A stretch of 46,074 bases of DNA from Clostridia bacterium (GTDB lineage Bacteria; Bacillota; Clostridia; Oscillospirales; Acutalibacteraceae). Positions 33,176 to 41,918 of the stretch are shown here, in pieces (position 1 is the first letter of the stretch; each line of letters begins with the position of its first letter). The notes under the pieces were generated by a model. That model was given only the letters and a program-made list of their open reading frames with translations, did no database searches and had not been told where the DNA came from. The stretch covers positions 1-46,074 of the forward strand of contig JAFSEF010000112.1 of the NCBI GenBank assembly GCA_017435865.1. The letters run 5' to 3'. The position numbers were made by a program, and so were the translations under genes.

Positions 33176-34021
33176 TTAAACACCGCAGTAGGCCGAGAAG
33201 CCTGCGTCGATGGGCATGACAACACCCGTAACAGCGGAAGCGGATCTGTCGTCACACAGGAACAGTGTTGCACCGAGCAGCTCGCTTGCATCCACATAGC
33301 GGTGGGTGGGTGTGCCGTTCAGAATTTTTGCCGAACGGGCGGTCGGGGTGCCGTCAGCGTTGAACAGGAGCCCTCTGTTCTGTGAGGACACAAGGAAACC
33401 GGGAGCAATGGCATTGCAACGGATTCCCGTGCCTGCAAAGTGGGTAGCAAGCCACTGTGTGAAGTTGGAAATACCTGCCTTGGCAGCAGAGTATGCAGGA
33501 ATCTTGGTCAGGGGTGTGTAAGCATTCATGGACGAAATGTTCAGAATGCAGCCTGCCTGCTTTTCGACCATATCCACGGCAAATGCCTGTGTGGGCAGCA
33601 GTGCACCCTGGAAGTTGAGTTTGAATACGAAGTCAACACCGTCTGCATCGAGGTCAAAGAAGGACTTGCCGCCTTCCTTGTGTTCGTGCTGGTATTCGTT
33701 GTCGGTGGTGGCACGGGGATTGTTGCCGCCTGCACCGTTGACGAGGATGTCGCACTTGCCGAGGTCAGCGATGACCTGTTCGTGTACGGCTTTGAGTGCT
33801 TCGGGGTCAAGCACGTTTGCTTTGTAACCCTTGCAGACAAAACCTTCTGCAACAAGTTCGTTTTCAAGATTCTTAACAGCTTCTTCGTTGAGGTCGAGGG
33901 CAGCGACTTTTGCACCGCACTGTGCAAAGGCTCTTGCCATAGCACCGCAGATGAGTCCGCCTGCACCTGTGATAACAACAACTTTACCGGTATAGTCTAC
34001 TTTCAAAGGGAGATCGATCAT
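33176..34021 (-). CDS. uxuB: SDR-family D-mannonate oxidoreductase / fructuronate reductase
   Basis: 281 residues, AGGAGG before the ATG at 34021. Short-chain dehydrogenase motifs: TGAGGLICG (18-26) for NAD(P), NGAGG (96-99), and Ser163/Tyr177/Lys181 in NISSMNAY...AYSAAK. The long insertion NPRATTDNEYQHEHKEGG is typical of the mannonate-oxidoreductase type of SDR found in Firmicutes uxu operons, unlike the long-chain UxuB of E. coli. It interconverts D-fructuronate and D-mannonate. Position between uxuA and KDPG aldolase supports the assignment. Confidence 0.88.
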   Translation of the reverse strand: MIDLPLKVDYTGKVVVITGAGGLICGAMARAFAQCGAKVAALDLNEEAVKNLENELVAEGFVCKGYKANVLDPEALKAVHEQVIADLGKCDILVNGAGGNNPRATTDNEYQHEHKEGGKSFFDLDADGVDFVFKLNFQGALLPTQAFAVDMVEKQAGCILNISSMNAYTPLTKIPAYSAAKAGISNFTQWLATHFAGTGIRCNAIAPGFLVSSQNRGLLFNADGTPTARSAKILNGTPTHRYVDASELLGATLFLCDDRSASAVTGVVMPIDAGFSAYCGV

Positions 34022-34042
34022 TTTTTATATCCTCCTGTTTAT

Positions 34043-35095
34043 TCAGTTGAGTTCAATGACACCGCCGTTGGCTTCAACAAGACCGTTGATATAAGCCGAA
34101 CCGAGTGCACGGTCAAACAGACCGTAGCCGGGTTTGCCTGTTTCGCCCCAGATCATTCTGCCGTGGTCAGGACGGAAATAGCCTTCAAAACCTGTTTCGA
34201 CGAGTGCCTTGACGATGGCGTTCATGTCAAGCGAGCCTTTGCTTGTGATGTGACCCGATTCTTCAAACGAGGTGTCGGGCAGAATTTTTATATTACGCAG
34301 GTGCATGAAACCGATGCGGTTCATGGCAGAGTATTTACGCACAAGCGAGGGCATATCGTTTTTCGGATGGCAGCCGAGCGAGCCTGTGCAGAAGCAAAGG
34401 GAGTTTGCAGGGCTGTCCACGATTTTCAAAAAACGGTCAAGGTTTTCTTCGCAGGTGATAATACGCGGCAGTCCGAAAATGGGATACGGCGGATCATCGG
34501 GATGAATTGCCATCACAACACCGCATTCTTCAGCCACAGGAATGACTTTTCTAAGGAAATAGGCAATGTTTTCCCAAAGTCCGTCTTCACCGATCTCACC
34601 GTAAGCGGTGATCAGTTCACGCACCTGATCCTGTGTGTAAGAGGAATCCCAACCGGGCAGGTGAATATCGTCCTTGAGGGGATCAAGTCCTTTCATCTGT
34701 TTCCAATACATGACAAGGCTTGTTGAACCGTCTTCGGCTTCTTTGTCAAGCTGTGTTCTGGTCCAGTCAAACACGGGCATGAAGTTGTAGGTCACGCACT
34801 TGACACCGTATTTTGCACAGCGGCGGATGGATTCGCAGTAATTTTCAATGTGACGTTCGCGTTCGGGTCTGCCGAGTTTGATTTCTTCGGTCACGGGGAT
34901 GGATTCGACCACATCGAATACAAGGCCGTTTTCTTTGCAGCGGTCGGCAATGTATCTGATGCTTTCTTCCGGCCATACTTCACCGGGCTTTACATCATAC
35001 ACAGCGGAAACAATGGAACGCATACCGGGAATCTGACGGATATATTCGAGTGTTACGGGGTCGCTGTCGCCGTACCAGCGGAATGAACTTTTCAT
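34043..35095 (-). CDS. uxuA: Mannonate dehydratase
   Basis: 350 residues, as usual for the family. FRWYGDSDPVTLEYIRQIP at the start, YNFMPVFDWTRTQL, HPDDPPYPIFGLPRI, CTGSLG and FMHLRNIK are UxuA signatures and contain the metal-binding His, Cys and Asp residues. It dehydrates D-mannonate to KDG. First gene of the operon, with AAGGAGG before the ATG and a near-consensus promoter. Confidence 0.96.
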   Translation of the reverse strand: MKSSFRWYGDSDPVTLEYIRQIPGMRSIVSAVYDVKPGEVWPEESIRYIADRCKENGLVFDVVESIPVTEEIKLGRPERERHIENYCESIRRCAKYGVKCVTYNFMPVFDWTRTQLDKEAEDGSTSLVMYWKQMKGLDPLKDDIHLPGWDSSYTQDQVRELITAYGEIGEDGLWENIAYFLRKVIPVAEECGVVMAIHPDDPPYPIFGLPRIITCEENLDRFLKIVDSPANSLCFCTGSLGCHPKNDMPSLVRKYSAMNRIGFMHLRNIKILPDTSFEESGHITSKGSLDMNAIVKALVETGFEGYFRPDHGRMIWGETGKPGYGLFDRALGSAYINGLVEANGGVIELN

Positions 35096-35144
35096 GGAAA
35101 ATGCCTCCTTTGTGTGCGGTTATATAATAAGTATATATAAATAA

Positions 35145-35173
35145 ATATTATCAAATGTAAAGCACATAGTCAA
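35145..35173 (-). promoter_or_regulatory. Sigma-A promoter of the hexuronate operon
   Basis: Minus-strand TTGACT (35168-35173), 17-bp spacer, TAATAT (35145-35150). The leader of about 45 nt is A/T-rich. I see no clear operator for a UxuR/GntR-type repressor, although CACGTG at 35201-35206 lies just upstream. Confidence 0.82.
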
Positions 35174-35209
35174 GAATATTTTAGCAAAAAAGAATGAACA
35201 CGTGTTTTA

Positions 35210-35252
35210 CAAAAACAAAATCGGGATACCCTTTGTGAGCAGGGTACCCCGA
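35210..35252 (-). terminator. Intrinsic terminator of the GH5 gene
   Basis: Minus-strand stem TCGGGGTACCCT / AGGGTATCCCGA (one mismatch), 8-nt loop, followed by UUUUGUUUUUG. It lies 30 bp beyond the GH5 stop codon. Confidence 0.82.
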
Positions 35253-35283
35253 TATCATTTTTTTGTTCAGTTGTTATTAAACC

Positions 35284-36549
35284 TCAGCCGATCCATGCTG
35301 CAACATCACGTTCGTAATGACCTGTGTCAACATAGCCGTTTTCGGTACGTATACAGCTGCCGAGTTTGCGTGCGATTTCCTCATAAGAGTCGGTCTCAAG
35401 TTTGGCTCTTTCAAAGCCGTCACGGCTGCCGTACAGGCACCAGTCGGATTCCCACATCATATGGCCTGCAGCCTTGTAGGTCCACAGCATCCAGCTGTAG
35501 TTGAAGAGTTTCATGGATCTGAAACAGCCTTCCCATGTGGTTTTCTGATGCGGATAGAATTCACCCATGAGCATCGGAACATTGGGATGCAGAATCTTCT
35601 GCAACAGCAGGAACAGGGCAAAAATGAAGTCGGAATTGTTGTAGAAATGTACCTGATACACAACATTTGTCCAACCCTTGAGCCATGTCTGCGGCAGTGC
35701 AAAACCTGTCCAGATGCATTCCATGGTGATGATGTGGTCGGGGTCCGCTGCACGGACAGCATCATAGAGGATGGTATAAATGAATTCATTTTTGACACGT
35801 CTGTCAATTTCGTTGGTCGGTACATCGCACATGGGTTCGTTGAGCAGGTCATACATTGCAACAGCAGGATGACCTTTGAAGCGTTCTGCAATGGCAGTCC
35901 AGAGTTCGACCGTCAGACCGCGGTAAAATTCGCCTTCTTCGGTCTGTTCATACAATCCGCAGGAGCCGCCTTTGCCGTTGTGGGGAGCATCACTCTGAAA
36001 ACCGGGAGCACCGTGCATATCGAGAATCACATACAGTCCTCTTTCTGCACATTCGGAAACAACCCACTCCAGACGGGAAAAATCCCATTCGCCGTTTTCG
36101 TCAAGGATTTTTGTGCCGATGTCATCGTAATAGAAATTGCGGTACCAGAACGGAACACGCACACAGTTGAAGCCCATTTTTGCGATCTGATCGATATCGT
36201 ATTCGGTGAACCAGTTGTCCATGTAAGTGTTCATCAGGTCATACGTCTTTTCAACACCGAAGCGTTCGGTCAGCACTTCAAAAGCATTGTAATGGTCGGT
36301 GGCTTGTTCATACGGACTCAGCCAGTCTTCCCAGATCATCCACGAACCGATGTTGACACCTTTGAGAACGATTTCTTCACCTTTGCGGTTGACAATTTTT
36401 GTACCCTTGGTGATCAGAAAATCGTCTTCTGTGAATGCACCGTAGGGACTATCGGCTGTTGCATCGGCAGCCACTGCCAACAGAGAAAACGGAATTCCCA
36501 TGACTACACACAGCAGTAAGCTCAGCATTTGTCTGAAATGTTTTTTCAT
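35284..36549 (-). CDS. Secreted GH5-family glycoside hydrolase (glucanase)
   Basis: 421 residues from the ATG at 36549, which has GAGGAG upstream; an ATG five codons earlier overlaps that site. A signal peptide (residues 1-28) is followed by LKGVNIGSW, RVPFWYRNFY and the catalytic motifs DLLNEP (acid/base Glu238) and MLMGEF (nucleophile Glu330), with VYQVHFYN between. This is a GH5 barrel, of the cellulase/exo-1,3-glucanase superfamily; the exact substrate cannot be read from sequence. It has no carbohydrate-binding module and no dockerin, unlike other secreted proteins here. A hydrophobic FIFALFLLLQKIL loop before the nucleophile strand is odd for a secreted barrel. Monocistronic. Confidence 0.88.
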   Translation of the reverse strand: MKKHFRQMLSLLLCVVMGIPFSLLAVAADATADSPYGAFTEDDFLITKGTKIVNRKGEEIVLKGVNIGSWMIWEDWLSPYEQATDHYNAFEVLTERFGVEKTYDLMNTYMDNWFTEYDIDQIAKMGFNCVRVPFWYRNFYYDDIGTKILDENGEWDFSRLEWVVSECAERGLYVILDMHGAPGFQSDAPHNGKGGSCGLYEQTEEGEFYRGLTVELWTAIAERFKGHPAVAMYDLLNEPMCDVPTNEIDRRVKNEFIYTILYDAVRAADPDHIITMECIWTGFALPQTWLKGWTNVVYQVHFYNNSDFIFALFLLLQKILHPNVPMLMGEFYPHQKTTWEGCFRSMKLFNYSWMLWTYKAAGHMMWESDWCLYGSRDGFERAKLETDSYEEIARKLGSCIRTENGYVDTGHYERDVAAWIG

Positions 36550-36596
36550 TGCGATTCTCCTCATAATTGTTCCTTGAAAAAGATACCGTGTATAAA

Positions 36597-36624
36597 ATTA
36601 TACAACGTCCGTCTTTATTGTAAC
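36597..36624 (-). promoter_or_regulatory. Possible sigma-A promoter of the GH5 gene
   Basis: Minus-strand GTTACA (36619-36624), 16-bp spacer, TATAAT (36597-36602), leading to a message that starts about 40 bp before the ATG. Confidence 0.5.
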
Positions 36625-36669
36625 ACAGATTTTTGCCGCAAACAAGACAAAAACAACACAAAAAAAGGC

Positions 36670-36727
36670 TTATCTTACGAAAACGTAAGATAAAAGTCAC
36701 CGAATCGTAAGATTTGGGGTGTATAAT
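36670..36727 (+). promoter_or_regulatory. Operator and promoter of the ABC transporter operon
   Basis: TTATCTTACG-AAAA-CGTAAGATAA (36670-36693) is a perfect 10-bp inverted repeat; a third half-site CGTAAGAT lies at 36706-36713, 22 bp (two helical turns) downstream of the second. TATAAT (36722-36727) gives the -10, but no good -35 is found at 17 bp, so the promoter probably needs an activator bound to these sites. No regulator gene is adjacent. Confidence 0.7.
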
Positions 36728-36753
36728 ATAGTCATCAAAGGAGGTATTGCCCT

Positions 36754-37434
36754 ATGCACATTCTGGAATGCAAAGATCTGAGAAAAGAATATTACAGCGG
36801 TGAAAATATCGTTTCTGCCGTGGACGGCATCACCGCAGCGTTTGAAAAAGGCAGCTTTACGGCTGTCATCGGACCCAGCGGTTCGGGAAAGTCTACGTTT
36901 CTGCACCTGCTCAGCGGACTTGAAAACCCGAACGGCGGTGAAGTGTATTATGACGGAAAACCCTTGAGCGGTTACAACGACAATCAGCTGTCCATTCTGC
37001 GTCGCAGACGCTTCGGTTTTGTCTTTCAGGCTTACAACCTTGTGCAGGAGCTGACGGGGTATGAAAACATTCTGCTGCCCATTATGCTTGACCGCAAACA
37101 CAAGGACGAAGCCTACCTCAAAAAACTCATCGAAGTGCTTGAAATCGAGGACAGGCTGCATCATCTGCCCTCTGCCATGTCGGGCGGTCAGCAGCAGCGT
37201 ATTGCCATTGCCCGTGCACTCGCCAACAAGCCTGCCATTCTGTTTGCGGATGAACCGACCGGTAACCTTGACGGCAAAAGCGGCAGGGAAGTGCTGTCTC
37301 TTTTGCAGCTTGTCAACCGTGAATTCGGTATCACACTTGTACTTGTCACGCATGATCTGTCCGTTGCCGAGCATTCGCAACGCATCATCCGTATTGAAGA
37401 CGGAAAAATCACGTCGGACAGCCTGCCTGTCTGA
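36754..37434 (+). CDS. ABC transporter ATPase, MacB/BceA/LolD type
   Basis: 226 residues. Walker A GPSGSGKST (40-48), signature MSGGQQQR (142-149), Walker B ILFADEPTGNLD (162-173) and the H-loop TLVLVTHD are all intact. The short length, the GSFTAVIGPSGSGKST and ADEPTGNLD forms, and the downstream FtsX-like permease mark the MacB/BceA family, which drives mechanotransmission or antimicrobial peptide detoxification rather than nutrient import. GGAGG precedes the ATG. Behind an inverted-repeat operator, suggesting induction by an unknown signal. Confidence 0.95.
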   Translation: MHILECKDLRKEYYSGENIVSAVDGITAAFEKGSFTAVIGPSGSGKSTFLHLLSGLENPNGGEVYYDGKPLSGYNDNQLSILRRRRFGFVFQAYNLVQELTGYENILLPIMLDRKHKDEAYLKKLIEVLEIEDRLHHLPSAMSGGQQQRIAIARALANKPAILFADEPTGNLDGKSGREVLSLLQLVNREFGITLVLVTHDLSVAEHSQRIIRIEDGKITSDSLPV

Positions 37435-37450
37435 CGGAAAGGACTGAAAA

Positions 37451-40213
37451 ATGAAAAAGAATCTGACCGTCAATCAGCTTGCTCTGGGCAACCTGAAAAT
37501 ACGGAAAAAGCAATATATTCTGCTCATTGTCGGCATCATTCTGTCCATTGCATTTTCGGCAAGCATCCTGCTGTTTTTCAACGCTTCGCAGGAAAGTACG
37601 GCAGAACGCCGCCTCAATCGCATCGGTGAACAGCAGTTCATTGTACTTGACAGTGAGGGGAAGGACCTGACCGACCTGTTCAGAGTCAGCTCCGCATGCG
37701 AAACGGTAACGGCAAAAAATGTCGCATATGCGTATCTGACCGAAGAAGAACGTGAACGCGGTATGTGCATTGCCGTGGGGAATGAAGAGTTCCGCACCAT
37801 GACCCGACAGACCCTTGTTGAGGGCAGGTTGCCCGAAACAGCAGGCGAAATCGCTGTGGAAGTGTCCGCTCTTTCGCAAATGCAGTTAGAAGCTGCAGTG
37901 GGAGATACATTCACCCTGCTTGTCGAAATTCCCGACGGCAACGGCGGTGTATTTGAGCCGGTAGAGCAGACTTATACCCTTGTCGGTATTTTAACCGACA
38001 AACGCCGATCCCTTCGTTTTGAACACGGTTGGGAACGTATGGAATACTCCGTTTATAACGATTATCCTGCCGCCTACCTTGCCGATACCGAAACCGTTGC
38101 CCCCGGCGGAAAAGCCGTGGAGCTGATGTACGGCAAATGGAATCAACCGACGGGCAGAATGGTGACAAAACTGTATAATGAAACCGATTTTACAGACAAA
38201 ACCATCGCCGGTGTTGAGTTCTTTTATGAAGGCTTTTACACCACCGAGGACACTGCAGGATTTGATACGCTTTATACGCTGTGTTTCCTGGGGATCGTGC
38301 TTGTGGTCGGTACGTGCTTCGGCATTGTCAGTGCGTTCAACATGAATCTGCAGGAGCGCAGACGGCAGATCGGTCTTTTGCGTGCAGTCGGCACAACCAA
38401 AAAGCAGATCGTCAATATTTTCGGCAGAGAAGCGTTGCTCATTGCCCTGTGCAGCGTTCCTGCAGGCTTGCTGCTTTCGTATGCGGGTGTTTACATTGTG
38501 GTAAGAATCATGGCTGACGGTTTTTCCTATCGTCCGGCATGGTATGTTTTTGTTCTCAGTGCCCTGTTGGGTATGGCGGTTGTCATGCTCGCCGCCATGA
38601 TTCCGCTGATCAATGCGACCCGTATCACTCCCATGCAGGCACTTCGTAACACCGACATCGGTGTAAAAATGAAACGCAGAAAAATAAAAACAAAAACGCA
38701 GTTCCGTGCTCCGATGCTGCTTGCAAACCGCGAAATCAAGCTTCGCGGTGCAAAACAAAGCGGTATGGCAATCTTTCTTTCGCTCGGCATTCTGCTTGCC
38801 ACTCTGGGCACGAGTGCATTGGTCGAAGAATTCAGCGACAGCTTCCGCTATCCGACCGATTTTTTCATCAATGCACAGCAGATGTATCTGTACGGCTGGA
38901 TCAACGTGGACGATAAATCGCAGTGGTTTACTGAGGGGGATGTCGCACGCATCCGTGCAAACCCGTATGTAAAAGAAATGTATGTTTCCCGTGCCACCAA
39001 TGTCTGCCTGGATGCAGGTATGCCGACACCTTATATGCTGGAGTGTGCAGGCCAATATGCCTATGAATTCCCCTCTATGACGGAAGATTTTAACACAACC
39101 ATCATCTTTGCACCCGACGTAGCCGAAATGGTGGTTCTGCCTCAAATGCAACAATTCCTGAACAATCTGGAATTGCCCGAAACGGCATTCACCTTTCCGC
39201 TGATCGTGGTGGATGACAAGGCAGCCGAAGCACTGCTGGAGGTTTGCTATGAGGGCACAGGGAATATGGATGAAATCCATGCAGGACGACAGGTCATTAT
39301 GATCGCCCCGAAAGGGTTTTACATGAATGACTACGGTAACGGTGGCTGGGGATCAAGCAGCTTTACAGAGCATACCACGCAAAAGGATCTTGACGAAGCT
39401 GCCCGCGTGGTTTACAAGGATGCTTTTTACCCCGGTGACAAGCTGACTCTGCACTGGCTCAACGGGCCTTTGGAGTATGAAGAATATCTCGGTACGGACA
39501 AGATCAAGCACGTAGTCAAGGAAATCGAGATTGGTGCGGTTGCCGACGGGGCAGGTATTGAAAGTATGATGGAATATCATTCGCAGGGAATTTATAACAC
39601 CACCTGTGTTGTGACGACTGATCGCGGAATGCGTGCTTTGGGTATTGATGCAGGCGTACGCAACATGGACGTGAACCTGCGTGACAACACCGACGAAACC
39701 GCACAGACCACCGTGAAGAATCTGCTTGACGAAGTCGGAACAAGGGTCAATTCTTATTATCTGTTTTCCAATTATGAATGGGCACAGGAAATGCAGAAAG
39801 ACAGAGCCGAAGTGGTGGTTATGCTGTTTGCCTTACTTGCATTGTTCTTCTGTATCACCGCTGCTACGCTTTGCAATGCGACCAATGCAAGAATCCGCGA
39901 AAGCAGACGTGTCATCGGCACTCTGCGTGCCGTGGGTGCTGCTGCGGCAGATCTGCGAAAAATCTATTGGCTGCAATATCTGTATGTGTTCGGCATCGGT
40001 TGCGGCATCGGTTACGGCGGTACGGCATTGTTCAGAATCGGCATTTTTGTGTATGAAAAAGTCATGCAGACCACTTTCTTTATGCACGACTTTACCCTCT
40101 GGCCGTCGTTTGTGTTTGTCGGTGCGTTGCTTGCAGTGTGTCTGCTCAACCTTGTTGTGCGACTTCGCCGCGAAACAAAGAACAGCATTGTCGATAATAT
40201 CCGTGAGCTGTAA
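37451..40213 (+). CDS. FtsX-like ABC permease with two permease units
   Basis: 920 residues. A membrane segment near residues 22-42 is followed by a large outer domain, three segments (about 280-405), RLGLLRAVGTTKKQIV-type FtsX coupling motif (QIGLLRAVGTTKKQI), then a second unit with its own first segment near 440, a second outer domain (about 460-790) and three segments to the end, including RRVIGTLRAVGAAAADL. The duplicated FtsX layout with about eight to ten segments is that of BceB/MacB-type large permeases. It works with the ATPase encoded 16 bp upstream. The outer domains probably bind a peptide or envelope ligand; which one is unknown. Confidence 0.92.
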   Translation: MKKNLTVNQLALGNLKIRKKQYILLIVGIILSIAFSASILLFFNASQESTAERRLNRIGEQQFIVLDSEGKDLTDLFRVSSACETVTAKNVAYAYLTEEERERGMCIAVGNEEFRTMTRQTLVEGRLPETAGEIAVEVSALSQMQLEAAVGDTFTLLVEIPDGNGGVFEPVEQTYTLVGILTDKRRSLRFEHGWERMEYSVYNDYPAAYLADTETVAPGGKAVELMYGKWNQPTGRMVTKLYNETDFTDKTIAGVEFFYEGFYTTEDTAGFDTLYTLCFLGIVLVVGTCFGIVSAFNMNLQERRRQIGLLRAVGTTKKQIVNIFGREALLIALCSVPAGLLLSYAGVYIVVRIMADGFSYRPAWYVFVLSALLGMAVVMLAAMIPLINATRITPMQALRNTDIGVKMKRRKIKTKTQFRAPMLLANREIKLRGAKQSGMAIFLSLGILLATLGTSALVEEFSDSFRYPTDFFINAQQMYLYGWINVDDKSQWFTEGDVARIRANPYVKEMYVSRATNVCLDAGMPTPYMLECAGQYAYEFPSMTEDFNTTIIFAPDVAEMVVLPQMQQFLNNLELPETAFTFPLIVVDDKAAEALLEVCYEGTGNMDEIHAGRQVIMIAPKGFYMNDYGNGGWGSSSFTEHTTQKDLDEAARVVYKDAFYPGDKLTLHWLNGPLEYEEYLGTDKIKHVVKEIEIGAVADGAGIESMMEYHSQGIYNTTCVVTTDRGMRALGIDAGVRNMDVNLRDNTDETAQTTVKNLLDEVGTRVNSYYLFSNYEWAQEMQKDRAEVVVMLFALLALFFCITAATLCNATNARIRESRRVIGTLRAVGAAAADLRKIYWLQYLYVFGIGCGIGYGGTALFRIGIFVYEKVMQTTFFMHDFTLWPSFVFVGALLAVCLLNLVVRLRRETKNSIVDNIREL

Positions 40214-40228
40214 AAGAAAGGCTTTGCT

Positions 40229-41854
40229 ATGAAAAAACTGATTACATTTCTTTTACTTTTTATATTTTCCGTTGTGCCTGTTTCCGCAACGTCAACGGAC
40301 GGTTCGGCTGCAATGCTCATGCTCACACATTGCACCGTATCCGAGGGCGGGCTTGTTGCAGGTGAAACTGCGTATGTGTATATCACTCTGCAGAATATGA
40401 GTACAACCGCCGCGGCAACCGCGTGCAAACTGACCTTTTCCGAGGATAGCGGAGATATTCTTCCTGTCGGCACGGGAACACAATATGTTGATGCAATTGC
40501 TCCCGGAGAAAGCTATATATGGACGCTTCCCGTTGCAGTTTCCGCAAATGCGGCAGACGGAAATCACGTAGCACACGTGTCGGTCAGCTTTACGCAGGCT
40601 GACGGCAGCCCCGGTATGGCGGAGGATGTTCTGCGGCTGACGGTGCACCAATCCGCAAGACTCGAAATCGGCAGCAGGAACATTCCGTCTGCAATTACGG
40701 CAGGTGAGACGGGTAACCTCAGTTTTTCGGTGCTCAACACAGGCAAAAGTGTGCTCTATGGTGTCACCATGCACGTCTCTGCAGAGGGCATCGGCTCTTT
40801 GGGCAAAGATGCTCTCGGTGACATTGCCGCAGGGCAGGCAGAAAGCGGTACGGTCAGCTTTCCGACCGCAGGACTCGCGGCAGGGACCTACAATGCGGCT
40901 GTGCGTTTTGACGGCGAAACCCTGAACGGAACCCCTGTGAGTGTCGGTACTTATTTTACATTCCGCATTTCGACAACGCAGGAAGCGGAAAGCGAAGCTG
41001 ACCGCAGCCAACCGCGACTTTCCGTGACAAGCTACAGTATTGAGGGGGACTCCCTCCTGCCGGGTGAGCAGAAAAAACTGACCGTGAAAATTGTCAACAA
41101 TCACCCCGAAAAAGCGGTTCGCAACATCATGCTCCGCTTTGCTGCGGCAGACGGTGAAATTACCTGTGAAGGAGTCGGTTCGCAGTATCTGACCGCATTG
41201 GATGCAGGTGAAAGCTATGTCTGGACGCTTTCTTTGCAGGCGGCTCACACCGCGGCTTCCGGTGTGCACAATGCAAGCGTGAGCATGGAATACGAGGATG
41301 AAAACGGCGGCAGTTATCAGGCAAGCGATCCGTTGCGGTTGGCTGTCAGGCAGCGTGTGCAGCTTGTGTGGGACAGCCTGTTGTTCCCGCCGACCGTAGT
41401 CATCGGAGACACCGTCAGTTTGTCGCTGACCTTGCAGAACATGGGCGGTGCTGCCTTGCAAAATGTGCTGCTGACCTTTGATACAGAAGGTCTGGGCGGT
41501 GCAGGCAGTGTGCTTGTAGGAACCATTCAGGCAGGTGAAAGCAGCGGTGTCAGTGCCAATTTCAACGTCACGGCAGCGACACCGGGCGACATAAAAGGAA
41601 CCGTGCATCTGCAATATGAGGACGATTACGGTGACCTGCACACGGAGGATATCCCGTTTTCCGCACAGGCCATCGAACAACCGCAGGAACCCGATGCCGA
41701 AACCGAAAAAAAGCAGCAGCAGGAATCCAGAGGGATGCGTTTGTGGTGGTTGTTCCTCACGGGCGGACTTGCAATCGGTGTCGGCGGCGGTGCAGGAGTT
41801 GTATATTCCGTATTCAGCCGCAAAAACCGTCTGCAGGATGAAGAGCGACTGTAA
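40229..41854 (+). CDS. Membrane-anchored CARDB-like surface protein of the ABC operon
   Basis: 541 residues, start 15 bp after the permease gene. Signal peptide (residues 1-20), then four immunoglobulin-like CARDB/NEW1-type domains: each has a G-E-x-x-Y-V/T-x-x-x-L-x-N pattern (AGETAYVYITLQNM, AGETGNLSFSVLNTG, PGEQKKLTVKIVNN, IGDTVSLSLTLQNMG) and an AGESYIWTL or AGES closing strand. A C-terminal membrane segment (about 508-530) is followed by a basic cytoplasmic end RKNRLQDEERL. It is therefore held at the outer face of the membrane. Operon position suggests it assists the transporter, as a ligand-holding or adhesion partner; that is inference. Confidence 0.82.
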   Translation: MKKLITFLLLFIFSVVPVSATSTDGSAAMLMLTHCTVSEGGLVAGETAYVYITLQNMSTTAAATACKLTFSEDSGDILPVGTGTQYVDAIAPGESYIWTLPVAVSANAADGNHVAHVSVSFTQADGSPGMAEDVLRLTVHQSARLEIGSRNIPSAITAGETGNLSFSVLNTGKSVLYGVTMHVSAEGIGSLGKDALGDIAAGQAESGTVSFPTAGLAAGTYNAAVRFDGETLNGTPVSVGTYFTFRISTTQEAESEADRSQPRLSVTSYSIEGDSLLPGEQKKLTVKIVNNHPEKAVRNIMLRFAAADGEITCEGVGSQYLTALDAGESYVWTLSLQAAHTAASGVHNASVSMEYEDENGGSYQASDPLRLAVRQRVQLVWDSLLFPPTVVIGDTVSLSLTLQNMGGAALQNVLLTFDTEGLGGAGSVLVGTIQAGESSGVSANFNVTAATPGDIKGTVHLQYEDDYGDLHTEDIPFSAQAIEQPQEPDAETEKKQQQESRGMRLWWLFLTGGLAIGVGGGAGVVYSVFSRKNRLQDEERL

Positions 41855-41868
41855 AAAGAAAAATGAAA

Positions 41869-41901
41869 AAGGAGCTGTGAATCCGTCTTTCACAGCTCCT
41901 T
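41869..41901. terminator. Bidirectional terminator between ABC operon and dockerin protein
   Basis: 12-bp stem AAGGAGCTGTGA / TCACAGCTCCTT (41869-41880 with 41890-41901), 9-nt loop, with A-run on the left (minus-strand U-run) and TTAAATT on the right. Confidence 0.85.
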
Positions 41902-41918
41902 AAATTATGCTTTTTTTA

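Noticed and set aside
33440-34726. A 428-codon plus-strand frame opposite uxuA and the SDR gene
   Set aside because: It spans two well-supported minus-strand genes and their intergenic gap and has no domain pattern.
37991-39280. A 429-codon minus-strand frame opposite the permease gene
   Set aside because: The permease frame is complete with FtsX motifs; the opposite frame has no ribosome site or recognisable domain.
40292-41893. A 533-codon minus-strand frame opposite the CARDB-like gene
   Set aside because: Antisense shadow of the codon bias; Cys- and His-rich product without motif, no ribosome site, and it crosses the terminator at 41869.
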